The notes under the pieces are model-generated. The model ran no database searches. It was not told the origin of the DNA and saw only the letters and a list, made by a program, of their open reading frames with translations. From NCBI GenBank assembly GCA_034440635.1, contig JAOTON010000896.1, positions 2,239,001 through 2,303,000 of the forward strand: a stretch of DNA of 64,000 bases. The letters run 5' to 3'. Each line of letters begins with the position of its first letter. Positions within the stretch are counted from its first letter, which is position 1. A program made the position numbers and the translations under genes. The DNA comes from Lepas anatifera. Taxonomy: Eukaryota > Arthropoda > Thecostraca > Lepadidae. Positions 43,158 to 56,040 of the stretch are shown here, in pieces.

Positions 43158-45383
43158 GTGGGTGACGTGATCTTCGTGATAACGGGTAGGATTTTTATAA
43201 TGACCTCCTCACACACTCGTAAAAAGATCAGGCTAAATCGTTACAATGGGTAGTATTCTAAGGTTGCCTGGTCGTCAGATCGGGTCGAAAAACTCAATGT
43301 AGAGTTTTTTTGTATTTATCGCCAATATTCTTTATTGAATTTATTCGATCTTATCTGACGGGCAGGCGACATCGACCTATCGATTTCAACGAACTTGTCT
43401 TTTGTCTTTTTATCAATGTTTGAGGAATCCATTGCAAACAGTATTTTATGAATATGTCTCATATTCAAACAAATTTCGAATTTCTTAGATACCTGGGTAG
43501 AACCATATGATTTGTCTGCTGATGTTTATTTATTTATTTATTTATTACACGTTATCTGGTTCCTCCTCTCTAAATAGGGCTATTCAGGAACCATCGTCAT
43601 ACAAGCCGTACAAAGGTCACAGTCAACAATACAAAATCAATTACGCGAAATAAAATCACGAACAGTCTTCTTAAAAGATGGCAGACTAATGCAACGAATA
43701 TTGTTGGAAATGACAATCTGGTTATACAGATGAGAAGCACGGGAAATGAAGCGTCGCTTTCCGTGGTTGTTTCTTTGGCATGGTAGCGATAGATGAAATG
43801 ATTGACGAGTTGCGCGGCACACGTTTTGGTGGTTGTATACAAAATTGCAACGCAAGGATGGTGGTACATCTGTAGTTAGTATCTTATGGGTCATGCACAC
43901 ATCGAAATAATCAATAAGTTTCGCCATGGATAGCCATCCCAGCTCATGCATTACATCAGAAATATGTTCAATTTTTTTTCTTCCAGAGATAACACGAGCA
44001 GAGAAGTTTAAAACCTTCTGAAGATGGGAAATCACACTTGAGTTTGCACTGCCGTAGACTTGAATGCAGTATCTAAGATGAGATATCACTAATGCGTCGA
44101 TTAAACGAGGTACTGTACATGGAGGTAGGACGTGTTTGGCATGAATTAATCCTATGAGTATTCCAAAACAACGGTTAGATATCAATTTAACATGTTGGTC
44201 CCATGACAGGTAAGGATCCATGATAACACCCAAGTTTCTGACGGACCTTGAGGATTGAATTAGCTCACCCATAAAACTAATTGTGACACGTTCATCAATA
44301 CGATCAAGCTGACGTTTATCACCGCATAGTAGCAACTCAGTCTTGGCAGCGTTCACCATCATCCCGCGCTGTAAAAACCATGTGCTAAGAGTCTCTAAAA
44401 CTGTTTCCATTGACTTCTGAACTAAGGCCAACTTATAGCGTGGTCCAGTAATGGCAACCTGTGTGTCATCCGCGTAGCGTACAAAGGTAACCGGAAATCC
44501 ATTTATTTCTTCGGGAATATGACACGAAATATCGTTGCATAGGACGTTGAACAGCAAGGCTCCTAAAACTGTATGTACCTTGAAAAGTGCCAATAGTGAT
44601 TGGAAGAGGTTTCGATAGTGTGTCGCCAACTCGAACTCGTTAAGTGTGCCCAGAAATGAAGCTATTAAACCAGCCGGGGGAGACTTGTAATAGCTGAAGT
44701 TTAGTAACAATTGTTTCATGGTCCACAACGTCAAAGCAGCGACTCAAGTCCAATAGTGTTAACAAAGAAATTTCTGACCTATTCATTCCCGCCAAAATTT
44801 CGTCAGTTACAGTTAAAAGAGCTGTAGCAGTAGAGTATTGTGAGATGAAGCCATGTTGATCAGAGCCAAAGAGGTATTGATTTTTCAAATATTTTGTCAG
44901 CTGGTTGTGCACTATTTTTTCTATAATTTTGCAGATCGCTGGAACGATTGTGATTGGCCTGAAATTTGCGGGGTCTGCCGGACTACCCTTTTTGTGAATT
45001 GGTATTACCTCGGCTCGTTTTCAACTTGCTGGGACCGTTTCCCGTAAAGATACTGACGTTTATGATCTGAAGGAGGGTTCTTCCAATGATACCGAAACAC
45101 ATTTTAATAATTTTAATGGGTATATCTCCTACACAGGAGTTTTTGTTGGGTAGAGAAGAAATAATTTTTCCAAGTTCACTCAGCGTAATCGGCGTTAAGT
45201 TAAGTGCACCCGCATTTACTTTAGGCAGGCGCACACTGAGTGGGGAAATGTTAGACTGCTGAAATTGATTCATTACTGTTGCTCTGGTTTTTCTACCCAC
45301 TGAAGTGAAGTATTCATTAATTTGGTCGGGTGATAGATTTCCTGGATGAGTTAGAGGACCACGTTTTGGGGCAATTACTGGTT

Positions 45384-47844
45384 TTAACCGTTTAGATGCC
45401 GAATTACCTTCCCTCATTGGCATGTGTCTGAAAATTTGGTCATTTGCTGTTTAATGGCTCCGGATTTTATTTCTGTTTTCAAAATTCGGCAAAAAAATAT
45501 TTTTGATAGTTTTTTCTTGTGTTCCAAAAATGGAACACTGGCACCTAAAGGTACCAGATTGTTCAACTTCTGGTCTGATTGGTTCCAAGCATAGTAGGTC
45601 ACAACGATCCTTTTTGGACTATTTGTGCTCATAATATTTTATCTTTTGTTATAGTTGTTATTGTTTTTAAGGAAACATTTAACATTAACTGGATCATAAA
45701 AACAATTGTAGCAAATTTTTAAGTCATAACATAAAATGTCCTCTCGTCCCATGTTTCCGGTTCTCAGTTCTTTTCAAATTTTTGCTCATCCGACGGTCTG
45801 CTCTCTGTCAGCGTCAGTTCACACGAATATAAAATTGTTTGACCAAGAAACTGTATTAAAAAACAAATAGTTTGTAGCACTGAACAATGAACACTTAACA
45901 GGAACTGTGATTTTCAACTGACATCGAACAATCACTGCCTTCTGCTAGTGCTGTGGTTGGAAACGCGAGCCAACAGCCCACAAGGATATTGCTGATGCAT
46001 CGCCTCACTTGCCTCTGTCACTTGATGCTTCCTCCTACTCAGTCGCTTTGACGCCGTGGTATGCAGCGAAACATGCCATATAAAGCCTTTTGTCACAGAT
46101 CAGACACTTCTTCGTGACATTCTTCTTACACTGGGCACATCGTCCTTGTGATATGGACAAAAGTGCGTGGTTCGCCTTCCGAGCTGACATTGGCAGGTAA
46201 GACTTCGGTCCTGCCTTAAGCGACGTCATCAGAGTACCCCTGTGGAGCAGTGTCAGAGTGACATCATGGCGGAAATCAATGTGGGCTACCTCGGGCTCGG
46301 AACCCCTGTGCAGCTAGTTCGAGCTAACAAAGTCACAATTGTGCAGGAGGTACCCTGCGGCAACAGCGATGTTTAGCGCATTGGCGAAGAGGCTCCACCA
46401 TCATTTGTTACTACGCAGCCTGGGCCGGTATGAGGAGAGATACTTGTCCAGATTGTCCACTCCTCCCATTCCGTCGTTGTACCGGCAGAGAAGAAGCGGT
46501 TGTTGAACGGGTACCTTTGTCCTCGCCATCCTCGAGTACCTCTTGCCCGGTGCCTCTGGTGACACACCGAAGTTGTTGGAAGCGCATGTGACTACGCTGC
46601 TATCGTTCCAGCGACAGACTACGGCCCGACCGTTGGAGCGGTAGTCATAGCTGTCTCGCTCTTGTTTTTTCATTTCCTTCTGGTCTTTTATAGGACACTT
46701 TGACGTTCTTCCTTCTCTGACCATTCTAGTTGCCTTGAACCCCTAATCAGCAAGCCCTTCCAGCAGAGGCACGGAAGTGAAAAAGTTATCGAAAAAGTCT
46801 GAGTGTCTGCCCGGCCCCTTGACCACAGACAGCAGGCCTTTTAACACTCGACTTCCTAGTGACTGCACTGGTTGCCCCCTTCCTTCCCTGCATACAGCTG
46901 CATGTTGAAAGGATAGCTACCGGCAGAACAGAACATTCAGATATTGAAGCCGAACCTAATCGACTTTCCTTTTATGTACATTTTGGCCGAATGGTGCCCA
47001 TAATAGGGTACCATGGCTTCATCGATGCTAAATTCCTGACTAAAAACACGATACTGCTGCAGCTGCAGCACAAGCGCGTCGAAGAGGCGTCGCACCTTCG
47101 CCATCTTGTCGCCGGCTGGCAGCTCCTGGTTATTGACCAGGTGGAAGCAGCTCTTCAGGTCTCTGAACATCTGGCGAGAAATGATAGTCGGGACGATCGG
47201 CACAGCCATGTCTGAAGCTGTGCTGCAGCACCACTCCTCTTTTGGTACCTGATGGTACCCGCTGAGATGTGGGAAATAGAAGCACCAGAGGGTGCTCTGA
47301 GCTCACGGGTAATGCCCACACACCCACCACACCCGCCTGGCTACGGGCCTGCGGCGAAACTTTGCTATGTCAAAGACACGCGGCTGCCGTGGCAGCAACC
47401 AACAACCACCGAATTCCGCGCGCAACACGTCGCTGGTAAGAGTGAATTCAGCTCAGTGAAGGGCGCCAATATTCCATTTTTGAAACATGAAATTGAAACC
47501 CAGTTTCAAAAGCTTTGTAAGAAACAATGGAATTCGCGGCTAAAAAACATGTTTATTCGGTTTATGTATTGTCGTGTTCAAACAAAAATTTAATGATTTT
47601 TATTATATTACGGATGGGGCTAACGTTTCAACTTTGGAATGTCACAAAGTGAAAAATTGTAATTTTCAAAAATCATTTTCTCAACTTTAAGATCATATTT
47701 TGGAAAGTCTTTGATATGAAAAATAGGTTCCATTCATTGTCTTGCTCGTGAGCACAAGAAATTGTTAATAAGATATTCCATATAATAATTATGGGCCCAC
47801 ATAGTTGTGTTCCAATTTTGGAACATTGGCTATTAAACGGTTAA
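45384..47844 (-). mobile_element. piggyBac-type DNA transposon inserted in the LINE
   Basis: TTAA is present at both ends (45384-45387, 47841-47844). The terminal repeats match: left TTAACCGTTTAGATGCC, right on the minus strand TTAACCGTTTAATAGCC. Palindrome-like GTTCCAAAATTGGAAC near the right end is echoed by GTTCCAAAAATGGAAC near the left. The element is 2.46 kb. Dropping it and one TTAA gives a continuous LINE frame (FRQL joined to KPVIAPK), so the boundaries and the TTAA duplication are directly supported. Confidence 0.92.
46035..47215 (-). pseudogene. piggyBac transposase, multiply broken
   Basis: The DDE-type blocks are recognisable in order: FSIDEAMVPYYGHHSAKMY (first catalytic Asp), DFFDNFF (second) at about 46790, and YNDGMGGVDNLDKYLSSYR (third). 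A C-terminal cysteine-rich finger follows (CAQCKKNVTKKCLICDK, then CFAAYH). Several stops and frame changes lie between 46937 and 46720, and a further stop before the finger, so no active enzyme is made. The protein family cuts and pastes at TTAA. It is unknown whether it ever mobilised the small TTAA elements here, whose end sequences are different. Confidence 0.88.
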
Positions 47845-47997
47845 TTGCCGAAACAGATCTGATGATGGGGATTCGGCAACCCTACGCGCTATGTCCTCAC
47901 GTGTGTCTCGTCGGATTGCTCTTTTGACTAATGTATTTAAACGGATGTATTCTGCTGAATCTGAGTTGGATTTAGCTATCGTTAGTGGCATAAAATA

Positions 47998-48247
47998 TCG
48001 TTAGGGGCCCGGTTGCGGACACCGAGGTTAAGGGTGGCCCACAGGGGACCCGCAAGCATGCCAGGGAACCTAGCCTCAGCCAAAGCTAGCCCAAGTAGAC
48101 CACTGGGGCCCGCAATCGTGGCAGGGGCCCGGCTGTGTCCATAGGGGCCCGTAACTTGGGATTGGGGGGCTCGTCGGGTCATTGGGGGGCTTCTCCGAGC
48201 ATTGGGGGGGGCTCGGGCCCCCAAATATATGGAAACTTGCGCCCCTG
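47998..48247 (-). repeat. Second copy of the GGGCCCGG-type repeat (short)
   Basis: Its text parallels 33630-33780 (GTTAGGGGCCCG, GCATGCCAGGGAACC, GTAGACCAC) and it ends at 48247 with GCGCCCCTG, the inverse of the CAGGGGCGC start at 32392. It truncates the LINE at about 48000. Here the minisatellite part is not expanded. Confidence 0.7.
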
Positions 48248-48900
48248 TTTTTCTGTAAAATGGTTTCAGGCATTCCCATAATTGGGAATGAGATCCCATG
48301 CTTGGAAATGGTGTTCCCAATTATGGTTCATTGTATCAATCCTTCCGTTGACATGGTATCACATGGTCACATGGTCCGTTCATTGACATGGTATCCGTCA
48401 TTTCATTGTAAATAAAATGTCTTTGTTTTACTTATTTGACTTGAGCTGTTAGTGGGTTATACCTGTTGCTCATTTACATGAATAGATACAAATAAATACA
48501 AATACAAATAAAAGCACAAAAAACGATGAAAGGCACAAAATCACAATGACACAAAAGGATCAGAGCGGAGCTGCACAACAGGGCCAGGTGATGCGGGTAA
48601 ATCAAATTAAACATGTCTGCGTTGCTGCATCCAGTGTTATAACACGCTGTTGGTGTATATACGTAAAACAACCATTTAAAAAAATCCTAGGGAACATAGT
48701 ATTTTTGCCAATGTTGACCAACTTCCCCACTGGTTTGGAAATCAAGATATCTTATCATTTTTAGAATTCCTACACATCAGGCATGTTCCTTATCCCCTAC
48801 GCCTACCGTAAACTGGTCCCTGACTCTTCCCTACTTGAAGATCCAAACTAGCAGTTAAAGAAATGATAGATGTTTTACACATACACTTTAATTGACTCAC
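48248..48900. other. Unannotated spacer
   Basis: Contains A/T-rich imperfect AAATAC repeats near 48490-48515 and no supported gene. Confidence 0.45.
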
Positions 48901-48929
48901 CAGTCACCCAGTGTCAGGTACAGAAGTTG

Positions 48930-49135
48930 TGACATGAGTGAGGCATACCATTATTAAGCTGGAAGTAGGTATCATACTTGCTGGGGACCTCTTCATAGCT
49001 GCGTGGGTCATCAATAAACATCAGTTGAGGCAAAAAAATGTTGTCAATCATAAGCTGTGCCCATCACTTTGGGTTTGCATTTTCAAGGTACCAAACCCTG
49101 TACATTAGGGTGTGTCGCATGTCGTAGTCACATGT
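48930..49135 (-). pseudogene. Possible coding remnant, family unknown
   Basis: On the minus strand one frame reads CDYDMRHTLMYRVWYLENA, a TGA stop, then WAQLMIDNIFLPQLMFIDD and PRSYEEVPSKYDTYFQLNN. The composition and length look protein-coding, but I do not recognise it and it contains a stop. It could be an exon of a host gene or a scrap of a transposon protein. Confidence 0.3.
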
Positions 49136-50043
49136 GCTCCTATGATTTTCTTTTGCCCTGAGCGTGTAGAAACATGATGGCAACACTCATTTTGTCAGAA
49201 TTTCTAACTCCAGCCAGCGTAGAGAGAGAGATAAATTTCCCAATCTCAATGGCTTAGCGGCACTAGTGAACCTGGTGGCGGGAGCAGGTACTAATGTGAA
49301 TATTTTTGCTAGGCTGGTCAGGAGCTATCCTCAAAGCTCCGAAATGTTTCAAACAACTTTAAAATAATATAATAACGTTTGGGCTATTATTTTTGACTGT
49401 ATTGTTCTACACTGACCGTTAATAAGCCTTCCAGCGGCCCTGCGCGGTGCCGCCGGAACCAGGGTGACGCAGCTGTTTTGAGTTTGACTATGAAACCGAT
49501 GGAAGGAATGCGTGCTGTCATCAGTCATCGATTTCAACAGACTGGAGTCTAATATCAGGTGTTATATTCGGTGTTAGCATGGTTCTAATATCAATATCGC
49601 CTCACCTAATATCACCGGCACGCAAACAAGATACTGCGATTGGTCTTGTTTGAGGCGATGCACGTCTTAGAGATAACCACACGGTGGTTATTCTAAACCA
49701 TGATCTATTCTGAATTTTAAGTTTTATAACCATTGGCGGATCCAGGACTTCATTTGGAGGGGAAGGCTTGGGGGCTGTAACCTCCCATGCCATTACTCCG
49801 AAACAGCCTCCGGCTATGCATTTACTATAGACACTCTGACATTTCGGGTGAGGGGCTTGGGCCCCTTTGCTCCAGTCACTGGTTCCAACACACCTGGTCG
49901 AATCTTATCACGCCATCGCAACAATCGCAGACTAGAGATATAGCCTAGATGCTGAAAGCGCCCTATAAACCCCCTATACACACACAATCGTAGACAAAAG
50001 TTGCACGTGAGCATTGCATCCCGTATGCTGCGCTATTCTTGTG
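49136..50043. other. Unannotated spacer
   Basis: A GGCGGATCCAGGACTTC motif at 49736 looks like the end of a hAT-type element; the partner end was not found. No gene is supported. Confidence 0.45.
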
Positions 50044-50890
50044 TTAACACGCTCATTGACGGGGGGCGGGTACCCGCCCTCCCTCAGGTTTTTCGGAGAG
50101 AGCAGAAAAACGGCGGCGCGTAGCGCCGCCGTACTTGGCATACCTTTTTCCTCATCATTTTGACAACTTCTGTGAAAATTTTAAGGTTAGGTCATTTCAG
50201 GTCAGGTCACCAGTACAGGTCAAGTGACCCGACCTAAAAAAAGTTTAAGATAGCATAAGTCGGAGCAGGGTGAACTTATCCGATTGAAACTCATATCACA
50301 TAATGGCCCTACCGAGTTCTCTAAAATATGTTCCGGTATTTTTTATATCGATGACCTGAGGTCAGGTACGAGGCATGACCTCTCCATTGGAAATACATGG
50401 GAAAAATGGTTTTTACGGAATAACTCAGTAACGGATGGTGATAGAGCATTTATTTTAGCTGCATTAGACTCGCCTGGGCTTTGTGGTTCTAATGATATGC
50501 ATTTTATATAATGTGACCCTGACCTGACCTCAGGTCAGGTCAAATCCTTGATTTGACCTAGCAAGGTCAAATTATATATCATTCGATTCGGCTTGCTGAG
50601 AGGATTCATATAAGTTCAAGTCGTTGTGTTCTATCTTTACTTGTTCAGATGTAATGGCCGAAAAACTGAATTTACATGTTATCCCTATGACGGCATGTTT
50701 TGACCTCTCGTGACCTTAAATGTGACCTGACAAAAAAATGGTTCAAATGTTTTCGATGGAGAACTGGATGGGCAGCCCAACGCCGTTTACAGTTTTTCGC
50801 TACCTACCGTGGTTCTCGAGATCTTAGGGGGCGGGTACCCGCCCCCGTCAATGCGAAGGTGGCTTAGACCCCCGTCAATGCGCGCGTTAA
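50044..50890 (+). mobile_element. TTAA element, family B (copy B2)
   Basis: Very close to B1 along its whole length, including the 5' hairpins, the central palindrome of half-sites and the doubled right end. TTAA is at both ends. The strong similarity of B1 and B2 implies recent activity of this non-coding family. Confidence 0.92.
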
Positions 50891-50984
50891 ATAACTGGCC
50901 CACGTCTGTTTGCTAGAAGCGAACGCCAACTGCTGACGGTGGCGGAGTAAGGTGCAGATGAAGCCGTGCCACTGATCTTCCACA

Positions 50985-51300
50985 ACTACTGGCTTGGTGG
51001 CCTCTTGTCACCACTTTCACCGTAGGCTCCACCGCTACCGTGTGAACCGGGTAGCCTTCCACTTTCAGTGGCTGGCTGCAGATCTCTTCCAACTCCTCGT
51101 TGTTGAGGCCAGTTTAACGGGCGCCTCAGTGATGAGGTCATGCTCCCAGTGAAACAGCCCCGAGATACTGTCGGCTGCGAGGTTTTTGACCGGCAGAATG
51201 CAAGGCCGGACCTTTGCATTCAGTTTTCGGCGACACTCTTGTATGGCCAGCCCGGTCCGACTGCGCACCGTCTCCTCCCGATCAGCAGTCATCGCCAACA
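50985..51300 (-). pseudogene. Possible coding remnant, family unknown
   Basis: The minus-strand frame is open and reads MAMTADREETVRSRTGLAIQ, then RPCILPVKNLAADSISGLF and HWEHDLITEAPVKL. It resembles an ordinary globular protein more than a repeat shadow. I do not recognise it; frames upstream and downstream are closed. It may be part of an unidentified transposon protein. Confidence 0.3.
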
Positions 51301-51640
51301 GTACCGCCTCAGGGTGTGCCCGGAAAGCATTGTGCTGAGTCCTTCAACACGGCGGTTCCGGATCTGAAACCACATCGGGACATAGTGCCCAATCAGAAAC
51401 TTTACGATCTAGCTCAGTGAAGCAGCTGTGGCCATGTACAAGCGCAGTAGTCGTAACGCCAACGTCAGCTACCGACGTAAAAAGAGTAGCGATGGAAGAT
51501 GATGGAAAATTGTTTATGATACATGATTTACCACATCTCTATTTGTAGGAAGCTGTCTGACGGGTGTTGAGGCCGGGAACCCAGGGGAGAAATGTCTAGT
51601 TTTACTTCTCAAGGGCATATTACTTTTTCTTCTCAAGGGC

Positions 51641-51860
51641 CTGGGGTGGCCTAGTGGCTTCGTTGCCAGTCTTCGGATCGGATAGCATGGATTAACGTGG
51701 ACGCAATCCCCACGGCGGAAAACCACCTTCCGTGTCCGCTCTGACCCGGTGGAGAGGATCCTTAAACACCCATACCAATACTCCCTGTAATTGGGCAAGT
51801 GTGCCTGTTGAGAGTGGCCCTAATAAAATAAAAATAGATAAAAATAAAATGAAATATTAA
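51641..51860 (+). mobile_element. SINE-like element
   Basis: It starts with a tRNA-like A box (GGGGTGGCCTAGTGGCTTCG), has a weak B-box-like GGATCGGATAG, and ends in an A-rich AATAAAATAAAAATAGA tail. No clear target duplication was found. It is unrelated in sequence to the SINE at 10267-10634. Confidence 0.55.
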
Positions 51861-52262
51861 ACGGTAACAGAAACTGGAAAACGCAGGGAACAATGGTTAA
51901 TGATATGGAATGGGAACAGGAAGAATGTTTCCGCCAGATAATACGAAAGGAAATAAGCCAGATAAAACGAACGAAAATACGAAAAAATTTTTACATGAAA
52001 AAGTTGGGCCTGTCTTCGCCTTATACCGACACGTTTGAATGTAGATCAGAATATCTCACGTAAAAAGTGAGCACAAAACAACAGTTAGATAACAAGTACA
52101 AGCACCATTGTTTCTATAAGGCTCACGGGCTCTCCCCCCTGCCCATTCGTTCAACCATACTTTAGTCGGTGGATCCGGAAAAACACCGTACCACCTCCCC
52201 ACTCCGTCATTTGGCCGCAACGTGTAGTTGCAGGCTAATCCACATAAGCGCCTCTTTGTCCT
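51861..52262. other. Unannotated spacer
   Basis: No gene or repeat recognised. Confidence 0.45.
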
Positions 52263-53468
52263 TTAACCTTCGCCCGGGTGGGGGTCTTTTAGACCCCCCT
52301 CGGGTTTTTCCAAAGTGACCAAAAAACGGCGGCGCGCAGCGCCGCCAAACTTGGTCTAGCTGTTCTTCCATCATTTTTACATCTTTCCTGAAAATTTTGG
52401 CTCAAGGTCATATCAGGTCAAGTCACCAGGCTAGGTGAAGTGACCTCACCTCAAAAAATACTTAGGACCGCATAACTAAAAGAAGGGTTAATCGATCAAG
52501 TTGAAACTCATACCACATATTGGGCCCACCAGGAACTACAACATTTGTTCCGGGATTTTTTATATTGGTGACCTAAGGTCATGTGCAGAGCATGACCTCC
52601 CCATTGTCAATACATGGGGAAATCACGAAATGAGCTTTTCTCAGTAAGTATGGATGGAAGCAACTTCAAACATCGGTTGCGACTTGCTCTTAGCCCATTT
52701 CTGAAGCTGATGCCAAAATGTTTGACTTGTGACCTTTAAAAGGTCACCTTAGGTCAAATAAACATTTAATAAACATTTTTGGTGTTTTCTCTATAAATTT
52801 TGAATAAACAAAGATAGAGCTTTTATTTTGTCACTTAAGTGTTTGTATAGTCACTGGAAGTCAAATGATATACATCATGACTATACCAGGTCAAGTTGGG
52901 TCAGACCGTTGACCTGGGTCAGGTCAAATTCTTAAAATTGACCTGGCATAGCAATATCATATATCATTCGATTTGTTTTGACGAGAGGATTGCAATGGTG
53001 CATAAACTATGGCTGTATCTTGTTTGGTTTGGAAGCTATTAGCGAAAAAGGAAACGCCCTTATGCATGGGTGGCTATGGACATTCCCAAGAATATGCCCA
53101 ATATTTAGTGACCTGTAGCTCCCTAGGCTTTGACCTGACACGAAAATAAATGGCACTGTAATGAAAGCGCATCTCAAGAGCTTTCGAATGGTGTTAGAAA
53201 AATGTTTCTAGCTATCATAGTTTCTGAGATATATGAGGTTTGCTTAGTACACCTCATATTAGCGATTTTGACCTGTTTTGACCTCTGGTGACCTTGATAT
53301 TGACCTGACAAGAAAAATGACCGAAGTATTTTCGATATAATTTTCGAAGAGCTTTCGATTGCGGTTTTGCACTTTTTCTAGCTCTCTTAGTTTTTGAGAT
53401 CGTGGGGGTCTTTTTAGCCCCCCACCGGGGCGAAGGTGGCTCGTACCCGCCACCGGGGCAAGAGTTAG
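52263..53468 (+). mobile_element. TTAA element, family C (copy C1)
   Basis: The left end is TTAACCTTCGCCCGGGTGGG with palindrome GGGGGTCTTTTAGACCCCC and hairpin GGCGGCGCGCAGCGCCGCC. The right end has GGGGGTCTTTTTAGCCCCCC followed by CACCGGGGCGAAGGTGGC and a second CCACCGGGGCAAGAG before TTAG (mutated TTAA). The interior is rich in TGACCT/AGGTCA. It has the same architecture as A, B and E with a third end sequence. Confidence 0.88.
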
Positions 53469-53982
53469 GCTGTGATTACCGTGATGAATGTTTCCAAATA
53501 ATAGTAATTGAAAAACATCGTACTGTATCCGGCTTTTTGGCTTAAAGGTCTGGCGGCGGGTTTGAGACACATTCTTTAAAAGTGAGGACGAAAAGTGTTT
53601 CAAGCCTCAGTGTTCATTCTGTACTGCAACGGTGCAAAGCTTCTTCCCGATATTGATTAATTTCAGGAAGGCAGAAACGACACCGAATATCGACGTCTAG
53701 AAAACATTATATAGGGCTGATATAACAGTGGCTGTGGAAAACACGGAATATCATCAAACTGTGGAGAGCCCGTCATACACTGGTTAAGAATTGTGGGAAT
53801 AAGTGTTTTTTCAGACTTTTTTATTGACGTCCGTACCTACACATATCCATCATATTACACAGTGAATGCAATTTCTAAGCACATCAGCATAACACATACA
53901 AACTTAGCTGGAACAAGGGGGCGGAGATACCGCTTGTTAAACATTCGTACAAGTGGTTAACTGGATACTCGATTCACCAGCA

Positions 53983-55470
53983 ATGACTCCAGCCCGCATT
54001 CTCCGATTACTGTATTCTCTGACTGAAATTCTGTGCGTAGTAGGTCTTCTTGCACTCTGCGCCCTCGAGATACAACTGTACCAGTCGGAACCTGTATATA
54101 CATCTGTGTCGTATCAGCGACCTAGATTTCCGAACATTACCATTTGTCATGATCTAGTTCACATGGGTAGACTTAGTTACCTGATTGCCGATAATGTTGA
54201 CCTTGAAAAGGAAAACATTTCCAATGTTAATTCTTATAAAGATGCACTTCTTAAACGTTTTCTTACTGACGAGCCTCATGGATTAGTATACAAGGCACAG
54301 GAAGAATTTTTCACTTTTGTAAAGGGCATCACGTGGGAAAAGTTACTGGAAGAAGCAAGTCTAAAGCCAGATTAGTTTATTATCGGCGTGGGGCATCAGC
54401 CCGGTCATCGTAGTATGCCCCAGAATGTCAGATTGCATCGCTACATCTCGCCAAAAATCCATGAAACATGCTACACTATTCAGACTCTGGATTCTTCGAG
54501 AGAAAGAAAATTATAGATCACTTTGATAGGCTCTTCGTCCAAGCAATATCCGATGAAATTTTATCCTCACATTGGATTCTCAGAGTACATGCCACTTGCA
54601 CATTTTGTTACGAAGAGAGGAGACCTGAAAAAGGCTCCAAACGCAGAAATGGACAGCACAGTTGGAATGAACTTGACAAAACCACATCAGTTTGAAAGGT
54701 CGAAATTTCCAATCCACTCTAGCATTCAATATTACAAAGGAAGGATGAAATTGCGTCAATTGCCTGAGGGAAGAGGACGCTTTTTAACAGGAAAGGAAGA
54801 CTTCCGCATATTAAATCACTCATCTAGCCCTATACTTTTTCCTTGGGTTGAATCTCGGAAACCACAGCTTACCACGTACAACTTTTCTTATCGTATGTCG
54901 TCTAACAAGGCTGTTGTTAAGGTTCTTTTTGATCAGCTTTCAGCTGTAAATCGCGCCAAACAGCCCTTTGAGGCTGACCCAGCGTATAGCGAAGCTGACT
55001 GCATACACGCTTGCCACACCAAGTTCTCCCAGCTGACTGCCGGCTGTCAATTCAACCGCATATGGCTTTCTCGTCCACCCAGCAAGCTACCGCTCTGCTG
55101 GCTTAAACCACCTCTTCTTAGAAGTGGTTTTCGGAAAACCAACTGCTCTCCATGCCCGCAGCCTTGCATGCAAAGAATGATATCGGCTTCTGTGCAGTAC
55201 TCAAACATAACTGGTACACAACGCTTCAAACATAACATCCTGATTCTCGTTTCACTGGAAAACTTGATGCTGGTGCTGGAGGAAAGGTTGGCCTGCACTG
55301 TCTGGGAAATGGTGACAGACTTTGGCGGCAACCTCGGTCTCATGCTGGGAGCCTCCGTACTCAACATCGTTCATATGCTGAAGAAGGCTTGCAGGTTTTG
55401 TGGAGATGCAGTGGAAAACTCCGAGCGAAAAGAACAGCACTCAGAGCCCGAGCCCGAGGCATTGTCATAG
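53983..55470 (+). pseudogene. DEG/ENaC-family (amiloride-sensitive) sodium channel, broken
   Basis: The ATG at 53983 gives a hydrophobic first membrane segment (ILCVVGLLALCALEIQLY), then the FPNITICHD motif after TM1 typical of the family. An in-frame TAG at 54373-54375 interrupts it; the same frame continues with YISPKIHETCYTI. Another shift near 54500 leads into the long final frame to TAG 55468, with extracellular cysteines (CIHACHTKF, CSPCPQPC), and a second membrane segment FGGNLGLMLGASVLNIV that keeps the GxS selectivity motif. It has about 490 codons and no introns. Family members are ligand- or proton-gated cation channels in the plasma membrane. The break and lack of introns suggest a retro-pseudogene or a recently inactivated intronless gene. 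Confidence 0.82.
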
Positions 55471-56038
55471 ATAAGAGTTGCTTATTTCCATTGCGCGCTG
55501 TTGTGATAATACAGCATCCGCCTCTGTGATGCTTTCTGCCCATGTGTATATATAATCCCAACTTAAAACACACATCAGTGTTTCTTGTAGAAATAAGCTT
55601 AACTCCGGTTTTATTCATGTATTGACCTGAAATATACCCTTAGTCAGACGCAGTGGTTTACGCGGATGTGTGAAGTCTTATGCATATTGCGTAAATCGTT
55701 AATGTGAATTGAATCCAGTGTCCGCATGCAGGTAATTATCTAAATTATTGCCAAGAGGCACTAAGACATTGTTTTTTGTGCTGCTGCTTTGATTGTGTTG
55801 TGGTAAAATCCACAGAATGCTAAAGCGACAACAATTAAATAATCTCACCTTTCGTATACACTGCACACTAGGGTACAGTGTACTGTCTTCAAAACGAATT
55901 TTTTTTTAAATGGCTCAGGCAGATTCTGGTAGATTTGTGTATTTTATAACCTTTTTATTCTTGACCATTTTTTTATTTGCGACAATCTTGCTAGGTAAAA
56001 ATGGGATCAAAGTTTGATATATTTTGCTATCGTTTCAG
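55471..56038. other. Intergenic spacer
   Basis: AT-rich; contains AATAAA-poor sequence after the channel. The end (TTTTGCTATCGTTTCAG at 56022-56038) looks like a splice acceptor for the next gene. Confidence 0.45.
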
Positions 56039-56040
56039 AC

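Larger units (their letters stand above)
43524..48000 (-). mobile_element. Non-LTR retrotransposon (CR1/Jockey-like), interrupted by piggyBac
   Basis: The minus-strand RT is in pieces: 48000-47845, then 45383-43637 after the piggyBac element. Readable blocks are ARRVAESPSSDLFRQL (before the insertion), KPVIAPKRGPLTHPG (after it), LLDLSRCFDVVDH (motif A), VLGALLFNVLCNDI (motif B, degraded) and FVRYADDTQVAITG (motif C). Frames shift near 44960 and 44700. The C-terminal part 44734-43637 is open for 365 codons. The 3' end is a TTTA-type simple repeat (43524-43548, plus-strand view), typical of CR1-like tails. The 5' part is truncated at about 48000. It lies downstream of, and antisense to, the DAGL exons. 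Confidence 0.88.

Noticed and set aside
47252..47593. 113-codon plus-strand ORF inside the piggyBac element
   Set aside because: Lies in non-coding end sequence opposite the transposase; no motif.
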